Shown: positions 50,232-62,009 of the stretch, in pieces
Layout: each line of letters begins with the position of its first letter
How positions within the stretch are numbered: position 1 is the stretch's first letter
NCBI GenBank assembly: GCA_018907035.1
Contig: JACCIC010000138.1
Coordinates: 146,501-210,500, forward strand
DNA from: Sycobia sp. Sy_11
Lineage: Eukaryota > Arthropoda > Insecta > Hymenoptera > Epichrysomallidae
DNA length: 64,000 nt
Direction: 5' to 3'
Made by a program: the position numbers and the translations under genes
Notes under the pieces: generated by a model
Told to the model about the DNA's origin: nothing
Seen by the model: only the letters and a program-made list of their open reading frames with translations
Databases searched by the model: none

Positions 50232-52122
50232 CGCGGTGAGAAGAAGAGGAAGAGTGAGAGAGCGCAGCAGAACAATATCAATAACACGACCCCCTCACGA
50301 ATCAGTATCCGCGCCTTTTCGAACAACTGATGCGTCGTTTATTCCAGAATCCAGAGTTGTCGCAAAAAGCTATAAGCCTATAAGATATCTGATTTCTGTC
50401 TCACTAGATATACTGGGGTTCGCTCTGCGGAGCGATTTTACAAGTCATCACACCAGTAAGTCAAAGTACCGCTCCGCTTACGCAGCAGGCTCACAGCAGC
50501 TTATTACAGGAGCATTGCCACATGTGTTCACGTATCTGCAGCTGCACGTATCATTCAACTTACTGACGGAGATCACTGTGATACCTTTCGGAATACACCC
50601 TTGCACCCTAACCTATATTTAACAAAATATAACTAAATGGCGCTTATTTAATTGCACCTTTTGCCCGATATAAAATTAACTGTATATGTATAAACACCCT
50701 CGTATTGTTAGCTCAGTGCTAACTTGGCCTATCAGGCGAGTAAACGCGCGCGTTATGTAGGGGAGACGACCGCGGTATGACCCAGACCAGGTCCGCGAGA
50801 CCGGCTTTTATATATAATGCCGACGCGCACGCTTGTAATTAGAATGGAATGATAAATATACGATTAGAGCACATATATGTATATAACAAATATTTTTGAA
50901 AAATATCGTTATAAAATCACTACCGCATTTAATTTTATCTCTATTTATTTTTTTGCGATACCGTGAGCCTGTAAACTTTTCAGATAAATAATCTGTTTCT
51001 TTTTTTAATTTTAACGAACAAAATCATTTAAATTCTATGATGTTTCGAATCATTACTCTGTGATGGTTAGCGCAATCATTTTTTTCTTTCCCATCAATTT
51101 CACACGTAAATTAATTTCGACACCGTGTTCAATAAATGAATTAATAATTGAAATTTAATCGAATTTGAAATAATAATTTTTTTTCGTTAAAATTAGTTAA
51201 AATATAGTTCAAAATTAGATAAGGGCATAATGAAGTCTTTGTTGTTTTCAAAATATACAATAATGTTCATAACAGGGATTACAAAAATAAACGTTTCTCA
51301 AAACCTCCTCTTTTACGAGTTTAAAATGTTCTCTGCTGCTTATTAATGTATAACTGTCATTCTTTTAAAATATTTCTTAATATAGCATTTCCTGGATACA
51401 TTGTTATAACTATATACATATGATTATTTGCTTTTATGAATCAAAGAATAAAAATAAAATTCAAAGTACTGATATCATTGGAGCAGATATATTCGCACTT
51501 GATTTTACTACCGTCGACGCTCTATATATGCCGGCGACTTCTCTCTATTTATGTTTCATTGATTAAAATACACCGACGGTACATTTCAAATTTCAATGAG
51601 TGATGTGTGACTAGCACGTTATACACGTTTGTTTACCATTGTATATGCATATATAATCGAGGCAAAATCAATTTGGATTTCAGACATTGTAAAAAGATTC
51701 ATTAATTATATAAAATTTCAATCCATTTTGATGTATACATTAATTAGTCTGGCTCAATTTAAATTATTAATTTTAGTCTCTGTATATCTATATAATACAA
51801 AATTTCAATTTACATCTCATGAATAGAAAGTGCAATAAAGATGCTCGGCATAAGAGGAAAAAGAAAATACAAGCAGCGAAAGTAAATTAATTATATACTA
51901 CAAAATTATAATAACGCATTATTAATGTTGCTCGCATCGGAGCGTCTAAACCACATATAATTGATCGTTATAAAGTTAATATTTCCTCTTTTACTTATAC
52001 CGACCAGGGATCTATGAGGATATGGTAGCTAAACACTCTTTTATATAGTATATAGAAAGCGATAAAACTATCAGTAAGTCATATCGTTCAAAGAATTCAA
52101 GTACATACAATATAATGCACTT

Positions 52123-52125
<3 letters not shown>

Positions 52126-52179
<54 letters not shown>
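52126..52179. repeat. (TA)n microsatellite
   Basis: TA run of about 54 bp. Confidence 0.96.
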
Positions 52180-52180
<1 letters not shown>

Positions 52181-52355
52181 GCCTATGTGGACATATTTCG
52201 TTGCGCCCATCTTCACGCTGTATTGTATTTATAGATAAAATACAACGCACATGAAATGAACGCGAGTCATCATCTTGACGCTTTAGAAGTATCAGGAAAG
52301 TAGAGTTGCAACTAAGGTATATCGTGGTATAACATAATATAACTGTTTTCCGAAG

Positions 52356-52358
<3 letters not shown>

Positions 52359-52406
<48 letters not shown>

Positions 52407-52426
52407 TGAGAGGACACGCATGGCTG

Positions 52427-52486
<60 letters not shown>
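52359..52486. repeat. Two (TA)n microsatellites abutting a mariner element
   Basis: TA runs at 52359-52404 and 52430-52486 separated by 25 bp. The second touches the left end of the mariner element, whose insertion target is TA. Confidence 0.95.
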
Positions 52487-52488
<2 letters not shown>

Positions 52489-53214
52489 GGGTGTACAAAT
52501 AAGTTTCCGCCGTTTTTTTATAAAGAAATCAGAATTTATTGTAAACAAAAGGTACAAATAATGTCATTCAAAATATTGCCCATTACTTTGTACTACTTTT
52601 GACCATCTTTCGAGCAGCAAGTGGATACCCCGTCTAAAAAATTGCTCGTTTTTTGAGGCGATCCACGAATCGACCCATTTCTTCAGTTTTCTTGCTTTTG
52701 GACCATACACATGGTTTTGAGACGTTGTGAAATAGCTTGCTGAGTGACTTTTAACACTTGTGCAAGTTCTTCTTGCGTTTGGCACGGATCTTCCTCCAGT
52801 AAAGCTTCCAATTCTCTGTCACCATACACTTTGAGCCTTCCACTGAGTGTTTTGTCCTCCACGTCAAAATCACTACTTTTAAATTTTTGGAATCATTCCC
52901 GGCATCGTTCTCTCACTCAAATTAACATCATTATATGCTTCTATGAGTAGCCGATGTGCTTCAACTGCAGATTGTTTTAAATGAAAGAAGTAAATTAACA
53001 ATTCCCGCAAATGACGCTTACTTGGCTCAAAACTTAAGATCTTAACACGATGAAAACTAAGTGATGCTATGCTAGCAAAAAGTCAGAGGTATTAAAAGGT
53101 TATACTGTTTCCAGATGTCAACATATATTATACGACTTTTTACAGCTGACAATTTCGATGTTATCTTATCGGTGGCTCCATCTTTTCAAAACGGCGGAAA
53201 CTTATTTGTACATC
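52487..53214 (-). mobile_element. Internally deleted mariner-family element (A)
   Basis: Terminal inverted repeats share a 25-base core running from TGTACAAATAAG to GCCGTTTT at about 52493-52517 and, reversed, at 53184-53208. The left end touches a TA tract; a TA follows the right end. Length is about 728 bp against roughly 1.3 kb for intact mariners. The minus strand carries remnants of the transposase N-terminus and C-terminus but not the DDD catalytic core, so it cannot move itself. It might still be mobilised by an active relative. Confidence 0.85.
52563..53045 (-). pseudogene. Mariner transposase remnant (A), catalytic core missing
   Basis: On the minus strand the N-terminal helix-turn-helix region is readable from about 53040 (a KRHLRELLIYFF-like helix, then DKTLSGR and EEDPCQTQEELA). 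It contains a stop/frame break, then runs into a stop near 52695. In another frame the C-terminal tail ends with [20 protein letters not shown] at 52564. Catalytic aspartates and the region between are absent. Confidence 0.8.
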
Positions 53215-55390
53215 TAATATATATATATGGCTCGCGCTCAAATATGTTTTGAAGCACGTTTGAAGTACACGCACTAGCATATGAATTATAAGCTGAGCAC
53301 TCAAAAAACTATTAGGGAAATATCATAAGTTGAAAGGTACATAGAGAGCTTCGTCAATTTAGGTACATTTTATCTAAGCTGGTTTTTATTTTATTATTCT
53401 ATATACACATTTAGCTTCTAATGATGTTTGCTTTTGTTTCATTATAAATGATAAAAAGAACCTGATTCAATGCTAATAATATATGTTAATTTAAATACTC
53501 TGTAATTATAATCTATATTTTCAAATTGAATTTTTTTTTTAATAAAATTAAGAGGCTGAAAATAATACATAAAAAATACATTCTATGATATAAATTTAAG
53601 AGAGTACACATTTTTAAAATTAAATAATTAATTAGTGTATGTTCGATTTTGCGACGATTTATGAATATAAAATACACTTATTCGACAAATTAAACAAAAT
53701 ATATAGAGTTGTTGTTCGATATCGCGGAAACTTGGGATATAAAATCCAAATGAAGAAAATCCAATTAGAAATAAAATTTTATTTCGTAATGAATGTCAAA
53801 TTTGTTCATGAAACAAAAAACGTTTGTTTCAAGACAACAAAAATTTGTTGGAATAAAAAACTCAAAAATGTTTGAAAAAAAACTTGGACTATTCGAAAAA
53901 ATTAAAATAAATATTAAGGCTTGCAGTTTCGGTCAAAAAAGAATTTAATCATTATATAGGGGTCGTATTGCATATATAACATTTAATCGCAGCAGCCCAA
54001 TATCTAGATCAATATTTGTTAAAAAAAACCATTCCATTTTATAATAAGAATTTTTTTAATTTTATAATCTACAATTTTAAATAGATTAGATAGATTTTTT
54101 TTGACCGTTTTCACTTATGGTACACGAATTGCTGCTATATGCGCGAATTTAAGCTTTAAAAAGGGGTGAGAAATAAAACACCCCAAAAGTTATCAAAGAA
54201 AATAAATGTTGTTATTGTTTATTTATTTTTTTTTTGTCAAAAATATGCAGATCTTTAACAACTATATATTCTATAAAGTATGATTTATTTAAGATTATTG
54301 CAATAAAAATGTCTATATTCTGTTTAATTCAAAAAAACGTATTATATCTTCTAAAATAATCAGTTTTATATATCAATCATAGTAACTTACTCAATGTATT
54401 ATAAAAAAAAGCTTAACTCTACTAATTAATATTTAACAAATAGAATATGCAACTATTAATATTATATACGTGATAGTATAGTTAAATGCTAAAATGCAAT
54501 TTAATATAGCTTTTTTCAATCTTGGAAAAAAATAGGTACTTCCATTAATTCTTATTTTGTAAAATTATATAATATGAATAATGAAAATTTGATAGACTTG
54601 TTCCGCTGTAAATTCAAAAATAAAAATATCCCGTTTTGGGCAACCATTGGATGATAAGATTTTTTCAGAACAGTTTGCTTCCGCTGTAGTGGTTTGTTGA
54701 ATATTGGCTTCCTTTTGATTACAATAAAAAACACTCCTTTAATTCATTGTTTGCAATAATATTGCTGTTATATCTTATAAAGTGGTTATATAATTATAAA
54801 GTGGCTTCAATTGTAATTGGTGCGGCGTATCAATAATGAGTTGGACTACTATTGGACTAGCTTAATTTATATATAGATATTGAAAGAATCAAATTACAAA
54901 TACTACTATTAATTATATACGTACTAATAAAGAATAAAAAAGAATAATAATAATTTTTTTTCTATAGTCCTTTATACATTGTTTCATATTAGGAAATTAA
55001 ATAAATAAACTTTCATCTGGCGCCAATAGCATTGGGATTTTCATTAAAAACATTCTTCCTAACAATGTGGTACACGTAAAATTTAAGATAATTAAAAAAT
55101 ATACTATCTTATAAAGATTGGAAAATTAATTTAAATTATACACAAACTCCAGATGATTCAATTTGAAACTAAAAGAGTTATTTCGATCGTGATCTGACTC
55201 AAATCCGTCGCTTATATTAGATGACCCATCCAAGCCCCTCTCTTTCTTGTAAAAATTGTATATAGAGGCAAAAAAAATAATTTTCGATTTAAAAATTTTA
55301 AAAGTATTGAAAAATCAGTATAGAGAAATACAACACTCATTAATCATTTTTTAAAGGAATAAATAATGCAAATTTTCTTAAGAAAAAAAG

Positions 55391-55391
<1 letters not shown>

Positions 55392-55434
<43 letters not shown>
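55392..55434. repeat. (TA)n microsatellite
   Basis: TA run of about 43 bp. Confidence 0.95.
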
Positions 55435-55438
<4 letters not shown>

Positions 55439-55908
55439 CATTTGAAAAATTACGTCGCGCAACTATAAATTTTTGCCATGTATAAACATATATTTGCATT
55501 CTAAAATGTCATTCATTAGCTCTAGACCCACGGGGCCTCTTGGTCCTCTCTGTAAACAGACGGCCCTGTCGAACGAGCGATAGTGCAAGAAAAAAGGCGT
55601 TCAGGTAATAATATAATATTGTACGATCCTGAGGCAACGCCCGCGCGAACGGTTCAGCGCTCGCGCTTCTAGAGGGCCCCATGGTCTCCTCCGAACACAC
55701 CCAAGAATGACGTTGATGAGGCGGAGGCGAGCAAACGCCATATAGCAATGCTACCTGTTATGCTACTACCATAGTATACCTGACTGACCTGCTAATGCTG
55801 CTACTATTACTGGCGCTAGATGCGTATAGAGCGTGTTGAGTTTACATTTTACCCGTCCGTGCCACGCGCACCTGCGCTCCAAATTTCGTGTATTTCACGC
55901 GCGTGCTT

Positions 55909-55916
55909 TATAAAAG
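55909..55916 (+). promoter_or_regulatory. TATA box of the Ly6 gene
   Basis: TATAAAAG in a locally GC-rich stretch about 100 bp upstream of the start codon at 56014. The local composition makes this the most credible TATA box in the window; a start of transcription near 55940 is expected. Confidence 0.5.
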
Positions 55917-56013
55917 TGTTTTTACCTGCGGTGTTAGCTCGGTGACCACGATCACCAAGCTGCTCGCTCCAGGAGAGCAGTCATCAGTGTTTCCGTGTTC
56001 CGAGCTGAAAAAA

Positions 56014-59000
56014 ATGACGCCTTCCCGCTGCAGCAGAGCTCTCGTCCTCGCGATTCTCGCGTGTCTGACGACAGGTAAATACAATCGGATAATGTACATC
56101 GGAGGGTTTTTTTCTTGGTCTCGACTGCTCTTTTTCCCACCCCTTAAAGAATGCATTGCTGTGCTCGCGTGGTATTGTATTATGAAAAAACAATACGGAA
56201 AAGGTTGAAGGTAATATGGAAATCCTGTTTTTTTCTTTTTTTTTGGAATAGAACGACGAAGAGCGGAGAAATTAAATATTGATTAAATATTATATACGCT
56301 TTCAATTTTCTTTGTAGATTACTTATTTAGCCGATAGCGTTAAAGATTCATGATTTTATTGCGCTCATATACACTAAATCTATATGTTTTATCGAAAAAG
56401 TTTTCGTATGCTTTCTCTGGTTAGTTAGTACTAGTAGTTAGTATACAAACGCTATCGTGACTCAATCGTTTTTTTTATCCACTTACAAGCAGGTTGTGAA
56501 CTGCATTAACTGAATTAACTGAATCTTCAAGATAATTCTTGCTCCTAACCTTCAGATGAATTTTGGTGCTATATTTACTATATATTTGATACCAAAGTTA
56601 TATATATATTATACGCGCTTGGTAGCATAACAATAATGAATACCTTCATATAACCTCAAAATATTTAAAGATAATTAAAATTGAATCTTTTTCTACAATG
56701 TACTATAATTATATTGTTAATAAAATTAAGATTTGTATTTGAAGAAGTATATTTTTAAGGGATTGTGAAGTATATATTATTAAAAGTAAACTGACAAGAG
56801 TGATCAAAATAAAAATATTACCATTCCACGAAAAATATATTCGATGTCTCACATACAAAAATAATAATATTTACGCACTTTTTTTAATCGTAAATTTTTT
56901 TTAATAAACTTGTAAACTATTATTTATATTTAATAGTGTATTTAACATAAAATACAAGTTTCTTTTACTTTCATATTCCAATCACGATATACATAGTTTT
57001 ACCTTGCCTTTTAATTTATTAAGTCCCTCTAATTCTTTAAAAATGACTTTTTTTAATACAGCACGTAGCATATTATATTTTTTAATGGAGAAAAATTTTT
57101 TTTATAATTAATTATAACCGTCTTGACCATCACATTTAATAAACAATTGGGATATGTTCATTAAAATGATTAATCATCTCTTCCATAAGGATTCTACATA
57201 ATAGTAGGATATAAATTTGAATTAGCTTGAAATCAGTACTTATAATTAAAATGAATCAAAATCATCAAATTCACAACAAATCAAAAAATTGTAAATAACT
57301 GCTTTTATTGTAAAACTAACTATGCCATTCAAATCAAAACATAATAAATATATACTTCATGGAATTTCTGTATTACGTTATGATCTTTCTAATGTACTAC
57401 ACTAAAAATGTTAATTTCTAATTTGATATTTACATGAGAAATCGCATAATTTTATATTTATTAGAAAAATTTATATTGTACTATAATATACCCTAAACAA
57501 AATATAAATACTACACAAAATCTATGAATTCTATAAATAAAATGTATTTTAATTGCAAGTGAAGCAGTTGTTGAGGATATCAGTACTGTTGTTTTTTTAA
57601 GCAAATTTCATGGATTTTCTTAAAAATTAATTCAATAATAGAACAACTTTTTTTTAATGTATAACATGCTCTACTAGAATCATTTATTAACAAAATAGTA
57701 CGTACCAATAAATTTTCTTTCCAAAGAAAGAGGAATAAAGGTTTTTTTTTAACAAAAATTGGGAGCAATTATAACAGTTGAATAAGCAAATAATAACATA
57801 ACAATTTTAACTGTATTAAAGAATCGAATTCTATCATTAAAATATTACATAAAAAATATTCTTACAATAAGAGAGGCACATGTTTGGGTCCTGCATGATG
57901 CTGTAACTCACAGAAATTATTTTAATATATCTAAATAGAACATCTGTGCAGCCATTTTTGTCAATGCCTCTTTGGAACAAAGATATTGGCAACTGAAATT
58001 TTGAGTATATACATGCTTCAATAAATAATTAAAATATTCTTAAATTTTAAATATCACATCGTACAGGGCTCTGAGCTACTAAAAGAATTATGTTTCTTAA
58101 TCGCAAAATCTAAAAACAAAGTAGCACATAATATTCATTTAATTCCATGCATTATATGTAACTTATTAAATCAAAAATTCAATAAACTTAATTGATACAT
58201 GAAATGTATGAATTCAATTATGATGAAAATAATAAAACTTATAGTATTTGTTACACTTATAGTATATATTTTAATATTTATTTAAACTTATGAACTAAAA
58301 TCTAACAATGATGACAGCAGCAATATTCTTGTTTGTCAAACAATGATGAGCAGCTGCTGGACAAAGAAAACAAAACAAAGAATCAATTTCTTGTTTCACA
58401 AACTTTTTGACTGTAATCTTAAATAAATAATATAATATATAAGTAAAAATAATTTTATGCTTTTTAATACAATTTGTTTTTTAATATATTATTTTTAAAA
58501 AAATTTTCGATTCCATATTTCTACAGATTTTAGTGTCGGTATTTTTTTAACTTGCTTTATATACAATAAATACAATACTATCATTAATATATGTCTTTTA
58601 TTTATATATATTTATTTATTGATTTATTATTGTTACAAACTGAACAGATCTTTTGCAAAACATACACAGCACATACATAAATCTAATTGACCGAAAAACT
58701 CGGTAGACATCGTTTGTAAAACGCCCCGAAACAATTCAGTTGACTCAGCAATTCGTCGCCCGAGCTAATGACTCCTCTTAATACATATTTATTAACATAA
58801 ATACTTATATTTATATCGTATATTACGTATCAGTATTTTAGAACGGATGCGGCAAACAAAACATTAGCGAATTTTTTCTTTTTACGAAAATACAGGCAGC
58901 AATTAGTATAAATTGTTGAAACTTTAAAACTTTTTTGATAATATACGAGAGTGGTCCCAGAAGCACCTGGCCCAACAAATAAAACTCAAAAATTTTGGAA

Positions 59001-62000
59001 AAATATATTTATTTTTGAACATAATTTCCTTTCAGCTCTATACACTTTTCCCAGCGATGTTCAATAAGTTCGATACCCTTTTTATAATATGAATTGTCAA
59101 TTGCTCCTCATAATAGCCATTAACTGCCGACATTACCTCTTCATTGTTCACGCGGCACCCATCTTGCGCACAGCTTTGTCATTTCCAGATTTTCAGTTAA
59201 TATGCGATGTACCCCACTTTTTGAAATGCCTACAGTGCCTGCTACCACCCGCACTTTCAATCGACGATCATCCAGTATCGCTTTGTAGATTTTCTTCAAC
59301 ATTTCTGGAGTCCTCGTCTCGTTTGATCGACCACTGCGATGCTCGTCTTGGCAGCTCGTACGGCCTCGTTTAAACTCTGCTATCCAATATTTTACTGTTG
59401 CAAACGAAGGAGCAGTCTCACCTAGAGTAGAGTCTAGTTCAGCTTTTATATTGGTTGGGCTGAGGCCTTTCAAATAAAAGTATTGTATCACATAACGATG
59501 ATTCATTTTTTCCATGTTTACAAATTCAGTGAAAACGTTCACTATTGATGGCTGTCAAAGAAATACGAAATATTATGGCGTCTTCAAACTTCAGACATAT
59601 GCTTTATAGATTGTGTACTTTATAATACAGTAGTTTTTTTTTCAGAAAGTACCACCACCTCTAGGTCAGGCCAGGTACTTTTGGGACCACCCTCGTATAT
59701 GAATAGCATAATAGTATACATAAAACTTCATCTCTTTATATACACTTCGTATTGAAAGAAAATATCATTATTGCTCTGGATAATACTAACAATTTTTCAA
59801 AACTCTTTCGATTCTATATATATGTTACTACGAAAGTATATAATAGGTATTTTATTGTACGATTTGACGGAGTTTAATAACTGCTCTATATTGTTTCAGG
59901 GTGATTTTCAATTAAATTATCAAATGTGAAAAAAAACCATCAACCAAAGCAACTCCAAATTTTGGCCAAATTGTTTACGTTTGTTTTTAATTGATTTTTT
60001 GAACAATCGGTCGACCGTACATTCGTTTTTAAGTTTTGACGATGAGACTCGAATCTCATATCCAGCAATATTGCATGACGGGATGAAATTTTTCAATAAT
60101 TGGTGCACAATGCACCACATTATGATATTTTAATCTCGCTTCGTCAAATAATATTATATATAATTGAATGTGCTTTGCAATTAAGTATTTTAATTGTTCG
60201 CAGTCACTGACAAGTATTTGAGGAAATATTCGTACTTGGATCATTTTCGGCAACTGTTTAAACAACTTTCAAGCCTTTTCATCTTTTGAAATGAAATATC
60301 CAGTCATTAAATGAATTTTTTTTTCGAAGAATTTAAATACTGCATAGCTATACATTAACAAAATTTAGAAATTTATGAAATGGTCAAATGGTTGTATATC
60401 AGCTACCGTATGCAGAGACAGTATATAATCACCTTGTGTGTCGTCGTTTTTATATATTTGAAAATCGCACCATAATTTTGAGAATGAATTATAAATGGCA
60501 AAGAAAAACAGATAAATTACAAAAGAACGAGAATAAGTTATATAGTTCGTTAGATTATAAGAAATGGATAGAAAAAAAATGAGGATAATTAATAATTAAT
60601 TTTAATACCGTGACGATCGGATATGTACATTTCAGGTTGTTTTGGCATCAAGTGCTATCAGTGCAGCAGCGACACGGACCCGGACGGCGAGGATCACTGC
60701 GGCGCTTATAACAAGTTCGACAAGGAGGTGAATATCCCGGTCGAGTGCAACAGCGACGAGTCGAAGATGCCCGGTACATTTTGCGTCAAACTGACCCAGC
60801 AGAGTCCGCGTGGATTTATTTGTAAGCACTATATATACTATTTGTTGCACGCACGCATTGATATAATGCCCGTATGTTACGCCCTTGGCGCATTGGTAGG
60901 ATACATTCGTGCTAGAATCGATAAATTATACGAAGTCTATAAGAAACAAAGCCTAAAATTATTAACAACTATGAGATTTTCAGAAATATTATTCTTTTGA
61001 CAATGGGGATTCGCAATCTGATGGTTTATTTATAAATGGAAATCTTGTTTAATTTTATAGAAAATTATGCTCTAAAGATATAAAGACTATAATTGTGAGG
61101 TTTTTAGTGATATATTTTTTCAACGGTGATTACGTTGACACTGGATTCCTGATGTAGTTTTTACTGATTTAAATTTAGAATATAAATAAGGATCAATGGA
61201 TAGATTAACTAATAATGACTTAAAATCTTATTAAATTAATTTTTATATCGTTATTTAAGTTTATCTCAAAGAAATAAAAACGGCAATGGCATTATATATG
61301 TAAATTTGTAATAATTTCGGGTTCGTGCATGAATTCTCCCAGCAAAAGTGTTTCCATTAAAATTTTTTTAGATTTTATATTTAGTTTATATTTTTTGACC
61401 ATCTGCATTCATTTTGTTTTGCTTTTGTCTTTTTTTTTAAATAATAATATTAAAGGCCTTTATACATGGCAGCGTATGCATATATGAACGCAAAATTTGA
61501 ATCAGGTCGCAACAACGTTTATTTATATAGGATTTAGTACTAAAATTATTCCAAAAATAATTTTCAAAGAAACTCTTTAATTGTAAAATACTTTAATTGT
61601 GTTGAATTTAACAATTTCAAAGAAATTGTTTATCATGGTTAGCGATGTATTTTAAATTTATCAGTGCAGAACATTAATTAATAATTATGAAATAATTGAA
61701 AAGAAAAAATGTAAATTGTCTATCACACTCCCCTTATATGTATAAACACCGATTGTAAACGAGCATTTCGTTCATCTCCCAGGGGACGGCAGGTGGAGGC
61801 AGGTGATACGCAGATGCGCTTCCGTGGCAAGCACGGGGGTGACGGGCGTCTGCAACTGGGGCGTCTACGAGAACGGCGTCTACTGGCAGGAGTGCTCCTG
61901 TTCCGAGGACTCGTGCAATTCCGCCACCGGACTCCGTGGTTTCGGTATCCTAACGCAGGCCGCCCTGGCCGCTGGCGCATCGTTGGCCGCCCTGAGGATG

Positions 62001-62009
62001 GCGCTTTGA
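56014..62009 (+). CDS. Ly6/uPAR-domain (quiver/crooked-like) GPI-anchored protein
   Basis: Three coding exons, 56014-56074, 60636-60821 and 61783-62009, give 157 residues. Residues 1-20 form a signal peptide (LVLAILACLTT). The mature part has the Ly6 cysteine pattern: CYQC near its start, a HC and an EC before GTFC, then the insect-typical FIWDGRWRQVIRRC, CNWG and a CSCSEDSCNS end motif. A hydrophobic Ala/Leu-rich C-terminus after NSATG fits a GPI-anchor signal. Insect relatives (quiver/sleepless, crooked, boudin and others) act at the cell surface or in the secretory pathway, in ion-channel modulation or septate-junction formation. Which orthologue this is I cannot fix; it resembles the crooked type. 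The start is the ATG at 56014; the in-frame upstream codon at 55888 is GTG. The first intron is 4.6 kb and contains a mariner remnant. Candidate poly(A) signal at 62686-62691. Confidence 0.88.
58946..59695 (-). mobile_element. Internally deleted mariner element (B)
   Basis: Terminal inverted repeats of about 28-30 bp: the left end reads CGAGAGTGGTCCCAGAAGCA and the right end, reversed, CGAGGGTGGTCCCAAAAGTA, continuing ACCTGGCC in both. A TA dinucleotide flanks each end (58944-58945 and 59696-59697), the mariner target-site duplication. The element is 750 bp; intact relatives are about 1.3 kb. It sits antisense in the first intron of the Ly6 gene. Confidence 0.93.
58990..59515 (-). pseudogene. 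Mariner transposase remnant (B), catalytic core missing
   Basis: From the ATG at 59513-59515 a frame of about 120 residues keeps the N-terminal DNA-binding half: FYLKGLSP-NIKAELD, EFKRGRTSCQDE, RSGRSNE, LDDRRLKVR and TENLEMTKLCARWVPR, a mellifera/cecropia-like type. It stops at 59141. Next, in other frames, come a short piece (NGYYEEQ) and the C-terminal tail (SYYKKGIELIEHRWEKCIEL) to about 58995. All the DDD catalytic region between is deleted and a frameshift separates the last two pieces. Confidence 0.9.

Larger units (their letters stand above)
50232..56013. other. Intergenic region between GRHPR and the Ly6 gene
   Basis: The GRHPR promoter lies at the left, including a GC-richer patch at 50200-50600 whose long plus-strand frame is not a recognisable protein. 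Several TA tracts and a core-deleted mariner at 52487-53214 follow, then AT-rich sequence. A GC-richer Ly6 promoter at 55500-55940 is at the right. No cellular gene supported. Confidence 0.55.
56075..60635. other. Intron 1 of the Ly6 gene
   Basis: 4.56 kb, by far the longest intron of the non-SMYD genes. AT-rich, with a core-deleted mariner at 58946-59695 in opposite orientation. No other coding sequence was recognised. Confidence 0.7.

Noticed and set aside
50080..50622. 180-codon plus-strand frame
   Set aside because: It runs antisense over the first GRHPR exon and its promoter; composition and peptide look random.
59089..59373. Plus-strand frame of 94 codons
   Set aside because: Shadow of the mariner transposase remnant on the other strand.
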